A stretch of 11,618 bases of DNA from Flavobacterium psychrophilum (GTDB lineage: Bacteria; Bacteroidota; Bacteroidia; Flavobacteriales; Flavobacteriaceae): NCBI GenBank assembly GCA_945861915.1, contig CAMAWK010000058.1:1-11618 (forward strand), written 5' to 3'. Numbering within the stretch: the stretch's first letter is position 1; each line of letters opens with the position of its first letter. The translations under genes and the position numbers were made by a program. This document shows, one piece after another, positions 6,408-11,618 of the stretch. The notes below the pieces were generated by a model. The model was given only the letters and a program-made list of their open reading frames with translations. It was not told the DNA's origin and did no database searches.

Positions 6408-7259
6408 TTATTTGTTTGTAATATGATAAGCGATTAAACCATCAATAGGTCTTCGCAAAACATTTCCTAATTTCAAACCTTCTTTATCAAAAACTTGTTG
6501 TAATTCATCTTTAAGATAAAAAGCAATCGAACCTACAAAATGAACTGGAACTTCTTTGCAATTTTCATATTGCTGAATGTAATTTTTGACAAAAGATTTC
6601 ATCCCTTTAAAAATGATTTTTTTACAAAATTCATTTTCCTTATTTTGAATTAAAAACTTAGCAAATGTGGCTAAATAGGCATTTGGATTGGCTTCTTTGT
6701 ATAAATTATTTTTAATAAAATCAGGGCTTAAATCATATTCTTTTTCAAATTCTTTGGCCAATGCTGCAGGCATTTTATTAAAATAATATCCTCGTATTAA
6801 TTCTTTTCCTAAAACATTACCACTACAATCATCCATAACAATATAGCCTAACGATTGTACTTTTTGATGCAATATTTTACCATCAAAATAACTACAATTA
6901 GATCCTGTACCTAAAATGGCTACAATAGCAGCTTCTCCTTTTGGAGTGGTTGCATAAACAGCCGCATAGGTATCTTCTTCAACAACAATAGCAGCATTTT
7001 GAAAATAATCCTGAAAAACTTTTGATAATGAATTTTTCATGTTTTCGGTACCACAACCCGCTCCATAGAAATATAGATGTGTTGCCTTATCTTTATTTTG
7101 AAGAATATCGAAACGATCATTTAAGCGTGCTATAATTTCGGTACCTTCTAAAATTTCGGGATTTAAACCCAAAGTTTGAGTGGTAAATACAATTTTTCCT
7201 TCATCATCTATGGCAATCCAATCGGCTTTGGTAGAACCACTATCAACTAATAATCTCAT
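6408..7259 (-). CDS. BadF/BadG-type ATPase, probable N-acetylglucosamine kinase
   Basis: A 283-residue cytosolic kinase of the ASKHA (actin/sugar kinase/Hsp70) fold that phosphorylates an amino sugar with ATP, most likely GlcNAc at the 6-position. Phosphate-1 loop: LVDSGSTKADW (4-14). Probable catalytic base: Asp96 in EEDTYAA. Phosphate-2 loop: ILGTGSNCSYFDG (115-127). Adenosine region: HFVGSIAFYLKDEL (240-253). C-terminal RRPIDGLIAYH is typical of the flavobacterial proteins. One departure: where eukaryotic NAGK and many BadF kinases have a GDEGS motif, this protein reads MDDCSGN (142-148), so the sugar pocket may differ and the substrate is inferred from annotation of relatives. It lies between two good terminators, so it is probably its own transcript. 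A box TAGTTTTT at 7301-7294 on the minus strand is one base off the -7 consensus, 34 nt before the ATG. Confidence 0.8.
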   Translation of the reverse strand: MRLLVDSGSTKADWIAIDDEGKIVFTTQTLGLNPEILEGTEIIARLNDRFDILQNKDKATHLYFYGAGCGTENMKNSLSKVFQDYFQNAAIVVEEDTYAAVYATTPKGEAAIVAILGTGSNCSYFDGKILHQKVQSLGYIVMDDCSGNVLGKELIRGYYFNKMPAALAKEFEKEYDLSPDFIKNNLYKEANPNAYLATFAKFLIQNKENEFCKKIIFKGMKSFVKNYIQQYENCKEVPVHFVGSIAFYLKDELQQVFDKEGLKLGNVLRRPIDGLIAYHITNK

Positions 7260-7322
7260 AGTGTGTAATTTATTTTTTAGTTTGTATGAAAATAAAAACT
7301 AAAAACGGTTATTGGTTTAAGT

Positions 7323-7359
7323 AAAAAAATCCCGTTAAAAATACATCTAACGGGATTTT
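7323..7359 (-). terminator. Intrinsic terminator of gap
   Basis: Read on the minus strand, 17 nt past the gap stop codon: AAAATCCCGTTA (7359-7348), 10-nt loop, TAACGGGATTTT (7337-7326), then T residues to 7323. The 12-bp perfect stem with a GC core is the strongest terminator in the window. It ends the presumed pfkA-gap transcript. Confidence 0.93.
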
Positions 7360-7376
7360 GTGTAAATATATTAAAA

Positions 7377-8399
<1,023 letters not shown>

Positions 8400-8454
8400 T
8401 TAATTTAAATTTTTATTGAAACAAGGTTTTTTTTATAAAATCCTCCTAATTATT

Positions 8455-9441
8455 TTATATTGACATGATTTCCGAAACTCGAAGTAATTCTCGGTCAATT
8501 TCTGTATGACCTTTAATAGCTTGTTCTAATGGAGTAAGTGCAACTAAATCATTTAGCATTCCGACCATTAAATTTGATTTACCTTCCAACAAAGATTCTA
8601 CCGCTTTTACACCTAATCTACTCGCTAAGACTCTATCAAAACAAGAAGGAGAACCACCTCTTTGCATGTGTCCTAATACAGATACACGAATTTCATATTC
8701 AGGTAAATTAGCTTCGACATAATCTTTCAATTCAAAAACACTTTTACCAATTTTATCGCCTTCGGCAATGACAACGATGCTAGAAGATTTTCCAGAAGCT
8801 TTGCTTTTTCGAAGTGACTCAACCAATCTTTCTAATCCCATATCTTGTTCGGGAATTAAAATTTCTTGAGCACCAGCACCAATTCCAGCGTTTAAAGCAA
8901 TATGCCCTGCATCGCGCCCCATTACTTCTACAAAAAACAAACGGTTATGAGAACTGGCTGTATCTCTAATTTTATCGATACACTCTATCACAGTGTTTAG
9001 AGCAGTATCGTAGCCCAAAGTGTGGCTAGTTCCAAAAATATCATTATCAATCGTTCCTGGAATTCCCATAACTGGAAAACCATATTCTTTATTAAAAACT
9101 TCTGCTCCAGTAAAACTTCCATCACCACCAATCACAACCAAAGCATCAATACCTGCGTTAACAAGATTAGTGTGGGCTTTTTTTCGACCTTCAACAGTCA
9201 TAAATTCTTTAGATCGAGCCGATTTTAAAATGGTACCTCCTTTATTAATAATATTGTGAACATCTCTAGCACCCATTATTTTGAAGTCGCCTTCTATCAT
9301 CCCTTGGTATCCTCTGTAAACTCCGAAACATTCTAAATTGTAATAAGCACAAGTACGAACTACCGAACGAATAGCTGCATTCATTCCTGGTGAATCTCCA
9401 CCAGAGGTGAGTACAGCGATTTTTTTTATTTTATTTGGCAT
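8455..9441 (-). CDS. pfkA: ATP-dependent 6-phosphofructokinase
   Basis: Phosphorylates fructose 6-phosphate to fructose 1,6-bisphosphate, the committed step of glycolysis, as a cytosolic tetramer. The 328-residue length fits group A bacterial PFKs (E. coli 320). Visible motifs: the ATP-binding TSGGDSPGMNAAIR (12-25), GGDGS (105-109), PGTIDND (128-134) with Asp132 as catalytic base, MGR (174-176) and HMQRGGSPS (258-266) binding the sugar phosphate. Glycine follows GGD, as in ATP-using enzymes; PPi-dependent enzymes have Asp there. The N-terminal KIKKIAVLTSGG is normal and fixes the ATG at 9441-9439. A promoter candidate lies upstream at 9500-9529, and gap follows 73 nt after the stop. Allosteric control by PEP/ADP is known for the family but not shown by this sequence. 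Confidence 0.98.
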   Translation of the reverse strand: MPNKIKKIAVLTSGGDSPGMNAAIRSVVRTCAYYNLECFGVYRGYQGMIEGDFKIMGARDVHNIINKGGTILKSARSKEFMTVEGRKKAHTNLVNAGIDALVVIGGDGSFTGAEVFNKEYGFPVMGIPGTIDNDIFGTSHTLGYDTALNTVIECIDKIRDTASSHNRLFFVEVMGRDAGHIALNAGIGAGAQEILIPEQDMGLERLVESLRKSKASGKSSSIVVIAEGDKIGKSVFELKDYVEANLPEYEIRVSVLGHMQRGGSPSCFDRVLASRLGVKAVESLLEGKSNLMVGMLNDLVALTPLEQAIKGHTEIDRELLRVSEIMSI

Positions 9442-9601
9442 TATATTTAAATTTAAGGGTAAAATTAATAAAATTCAACAATTTCACAGTCTGTTTATTA
9501 TAAATTACCTACTTCATTTGTAAATTCAAACGTTTTAGTTAATAAGTTTGACTATTATAAAATCAAAAAAGGTCCAAAAATAAAATTAAAAATTTCACCC
9601 T
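9442..9601. other. 160-bp region between tamB and pfkA
   Basis: No ORF. It should hold the pfkA promoter. Besides the candidate at 9500-9529 there is an exact TAnnTTTG match (TATTTTTG on the minus strand, 9582-9575), about 130 nt from the pfkA start and without a -33 TTG. A short TCAAAC/GTTTGA pair (9526-9531 and 9546-9551) overlaps the -33 element of the main candidate. Confidence 0.6.
9500..9529 (-). promoter_or_regulatory. Candidate pfkA-gap promoter (Bacteroidota type)
   Basis: On the minus strand, TTG (9529-9527), 19-nt spacer, TAATTTAT (9507-9500). This keeps the -33 TTG and the usual spacing of the Bacteroidota primary promoter, but its -7 box departs from TAnnTTTG at two positions. 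Transcription would start near 9494, giving a leader of roughly 50 nt. Confidence 0.3.
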
Positions 9602-11618
9602 TTAATCTTCCTCAGGAATCAAACCTTCGGAGTTGATTATTGCATTCGATTTTTGAGGTTTTGAAGATTTAGAATTCGAATTTTCTTCATTTAAATCAGT
9701 AGAGTCTTTTTCGGTTGAACTGGAATTATTGACTTTTTCTGTTTTAATTTTTTTAAATATCTTATTTATAAATTCATTAAAATTATCAAAATCAATTTCA
9801 TACGAAACTCCTAACCCTTGAGTATAGCCAATTCCTTGACCAATATAATTCACATCATTTTCTCGATTGAACATCCTTAAATTTAAAGTTCCGTCTTCAT
9901 TAACTCTGTATTGAATTTCCACATCGCCCACGATAGCAGTTTCAGTAATTCCGCCAAAAGGAACTCCTAATTTCCCGTTGAAAGTAATTCTTTCATTGAT
10001 TTTTGAGGAAATATTAGCCACAAAACGACCGTCCGATTCTTTACCAATTCTTCTATCGGCAGAAATAAGGTTAAAATCTACTTTAAATTTATCGTTATTG
10101 GTTTTAATAATTCCACCCAATAAGCCTGTTGCCGTTTCGAATACACTTCTCGAAAAATCAGATTGCGTTACTCCTTCTGAACTAAGAAATCCGCCAGCAG
10201 ATAATAAATACAAAGCTTGGGTTTGTCTTACATCTTTATCATTAAGCTTGTATTGTATTTCTGATTTAAGCACACTACTTATGGTAGGGAATTCAAAATT
10301 AAAATCGGGCTCAGGTCTTGTCAAATCTCCTCGTACACCTATAACTAATTCTACTGGAACTTTTTTATTGATGGAGGAATTTTCTAATAACAAAGCGGGA
10401 TTCGCAGTGGTTTTATAAACAGCTTCCAAATTTAATCGAGCCTTCAAAGGATCTCCTTCCCACGAAATATACCCTCCTTTTTTTACATCAAATTTTCGGT
10501 CAATAATTCCGCCATATTTAAAATTATATGTTCCTTCACTTGCTTGAAAATCGCCCCACATATTGAATTTTCCTAACGTATTAATTTTAAACAACAAAGT
10601 TCCATTACCTTTTCCTTTCATTCCATGACCCGAAGCTCTATCCAAAATCACTTCTACCTCTGCATTAGGTGTAATATCCAAATCAAATTCTAACTCAAGT
10701 CCTTTGTAATTGGTAGTTCGTTCGGCAATTCCATTTTTTAAATTATATTTTTGTTTCGGACTCAAAAAATGAATAAAAGAATTTGAATCAACATTTTCAA
10801 CATCATTAATTGGGATTTTTATCGAGGAACCTTTCTCTGATTTTGCATCTACTTTGATTAACAATTCATTTGTTGGTCCTTTTATACTGGCGTTTCCATC
10901 AATAAAAGCGGTGCCATAATAAACCGCATCTTCTTTGTCGCTGGTATTTAAAACCAATAACCTTTTAGAATTTATATCTAAATCTAATCGCCAATCTGAA
11001 AAAATGTTGTGTTGAATGTTACCATTTAAAACTCCTTTTGTTCCATATTTTGAATCGGTAAGTATATTTTTTCTGAAAATAAATTTTTCGCTGGTTAAAT
11101 CCACAATCGACTTATCGTTTAGCGCATAATCAACATTCAAATACGGAATCGTGAGTCCTGCTTTTTCTACAAAAAGTCTTCCGTTAATATCTGGTTTTTT
11201 TATATTTCCGCCAATAGTCCCAGTTCCTGATACAAATCCTCTGATGTTTGAAATTACTTCACCTCCTAACGAACTTAAAATACCCAAATTAAACTGGTCT
11301 AGTTTCAGATTTAGGTCTAAAATGGTGTTTTTATTTATAATTTCAAAATTTCCTGTTGCATTCAGAGAATTTACATTTTCGTTTTTTATCGTTGCATCCA
11401 AGGCAAATTTTCTAAAACTTTCGTCTCCAACAATATCAAAATTTAAGTTTCCTAATTTAGTCTTATTAATACCCAAATTATCAATTTGAATAGACGCAGT
11501 TGGCTGAAAAACTAAATCATCCTGTTTTAGATTAATAATTGCATTTATATTTCCATTAAAAACAAATTTAGGATTGGTCGGAGTAATTTGATTTAAATCA
11601 ACATTTTTGAGACTCATG
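9602..11618 (-). CDS. tamB: TamB-like translocation/assembly module protein, C-terminal part (truncated by window edge)
   Basis: The frame is open to the right end; the Met at 11617-11615 is most likely internal, since family members are far longer (well over 1000 residues) and carry an N-terminal membrane anchor absent here. About 672 residues are visible. They consist of repeating short amphipathic strands with alternating hydrophobic residues, as in the beta-taco groove of TamB/YhdP/AsmA-like proteins. The C-terminal TamB (DUF490) domain spans roughly the second half, with landmarks FNMWGDFQASEGTYNF, YKTTANPALLLENSS and the near-terminal GQGIGYTQGLGVSYEIDFD. These proteins span the periplasm and help assemble outer-membrane proteins or move phospholipids. 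After the barrel-facing end there is a polar, Ser/Asn/Glu/Lys-rich tail of about 45 residues. pfkA starts 160 nt downstream on the same strand. Confidence 0.85.
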   Translation of the reverse strand, partial: MSLKNVDLNQITPTNPKFVFNGNINAIINLKQDDLVFQPTASIQIDNLGINKTKLGNLNFDIVGDESFRKFALDATIKNENVNSLNATGNFEIINKNTILDLNLKLDQFNLGILSSLGGEVISNIRGFVSGTGTIGGNIKKPDINGRLFVEKAGLTIPYLNVDYALNDKSIVDLTSEKFIFRKNILTDSKYGTKGVLNGNIQHNIFSDWRLDLDINSKRLLVLNTSDKEDAVYYGTAFIDGNASIKGPTNELLIKVDAKSEKGSSIKIPINDVENVDSNSFIHFLSPKQKYNLKNGIAERTTNYKGLELEFDLDITPNAEVEVILDRASGHGMKGKGNGTLLFKINTLGKFNMWGDFQASEGTYNFKYGGIIDRKFDVKKGGYISWEGDPLKARLNLEAVYKTTANPALLLENSSINKKVPVELVIGVRGDLTRPEPDFNFEFPTISSVLKSEIQYKLNDKDVRQTQALYLLSAGGFLSSEGVTQSDFSRSVFETATGLLGGIIKTNNDKFKVDFNLISADRRIGKESDGRFVANISSKINERITFNGKLGVPFGGITETAIVGDVEIQYRVNEDGTLNLRMFNRENDVNYIGQGIGYTQGLGVSYEIDFDNFNEFINKIFKKIKTEKVNNSSSTEKDSTDLNEENSNSKSSKPQKSNAIINSEGLIPEED

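Noticed and set aside
8441..8447. AGGAGGA on the minus strand between pfkA and gap
   Set aside because: It looks like a Shine-Dalgarno sequence but is about 60 nt from the gap start, with no ATG or sizeable ORF after it; Bacteroidota rarely rely on such sites.
9564..9603. Possible tamB terminator (AAAGG ... CCTTTTTT on the minus strand)
   Set aside because: Only a 5-bp stem with a loop of about 26 nt; too weak to call despite the T-run.
9978..10418. Plus-strand 146-residue ORF opposite tamB
   Set aside because: It is antisense to a clear TamB domain, has no recognisable motif and its composition follows from the opposite strand's codons.
11151..11489. Plus-strand 112-residue ORF opposite tamB
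   Set aside because: Same reason: Phe/Ser/Pro-rich shadow of the beta-rich coding strand.

Overview
The window looks like chromosomal DNA from a Bacteroidota member of the Flavobacterium type. The DNA is AT-rich (roughly one third G+C by eye). Start codons are preceded by A-rich leaders rather than Shine-Dalgarno sequences, promoter-like boxes fit TAnnTTTG, and every protein resembles flavobacterial families most closely. The genus is inferred from protein resemblance, not proven.

Layout. Positions 1-2505, minus strand: a compact run of envelope genes read as amidase, then MlaD/MCE protein, then the N-terminal part of a membrane-bound Fe-S protein that runs off the left edge; spacings are 19 and 15 nt. 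Positions 2506-2588: a divergent intergenic region with a perfect 11-bp inverted repeat around two promoter-like boxes. Positions 2589-5733, plus strand: lptD (LPS transport to the outer membrane) followed after 16 nt by ridA (enamine/imine deaminase). ridA converges with and overlaps mgsA by 11 nt. Positions 5723-9441, minus strand: mgsA, a BadF-type sugar kinase annotated as N-acetylglucosamine kinase, gap and pfkA. Positions 9602-11618, minus strand: the C-terminal part of a TamB-like protein that runs in from the right edge.

How the genes fit together. Two themes share the window. One is envelope building: peptidoglycan hydrolase, MCE lipid-transport component, LptD and TamB. The other is upper and middle glycolysis: pfkA and gap probably form one unit closed by a strong terminator. 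Next to them lie a sugar kinase with its own terminator and methylglyoxal synthase, which drains dihydroxyacetone phosphate when phosphate is low.

The only gene-free stretch over 300 bases is 6095-6407. It carries the nagK terminator and a roughly 170-bp block bounded by long imperfect inverted repeats built from CATATAAG boxes. This is the most unexplained sequence here. I see no phage, CRISPR, toxin-antitoxin, IS transposase, tRNA or rRNA, and no evidence for a wholly new multi-gene system. The genes are ordinary housekeeping genes; the curiosities are regulatory-scale structures and family-level departures from the E. coli proteins.
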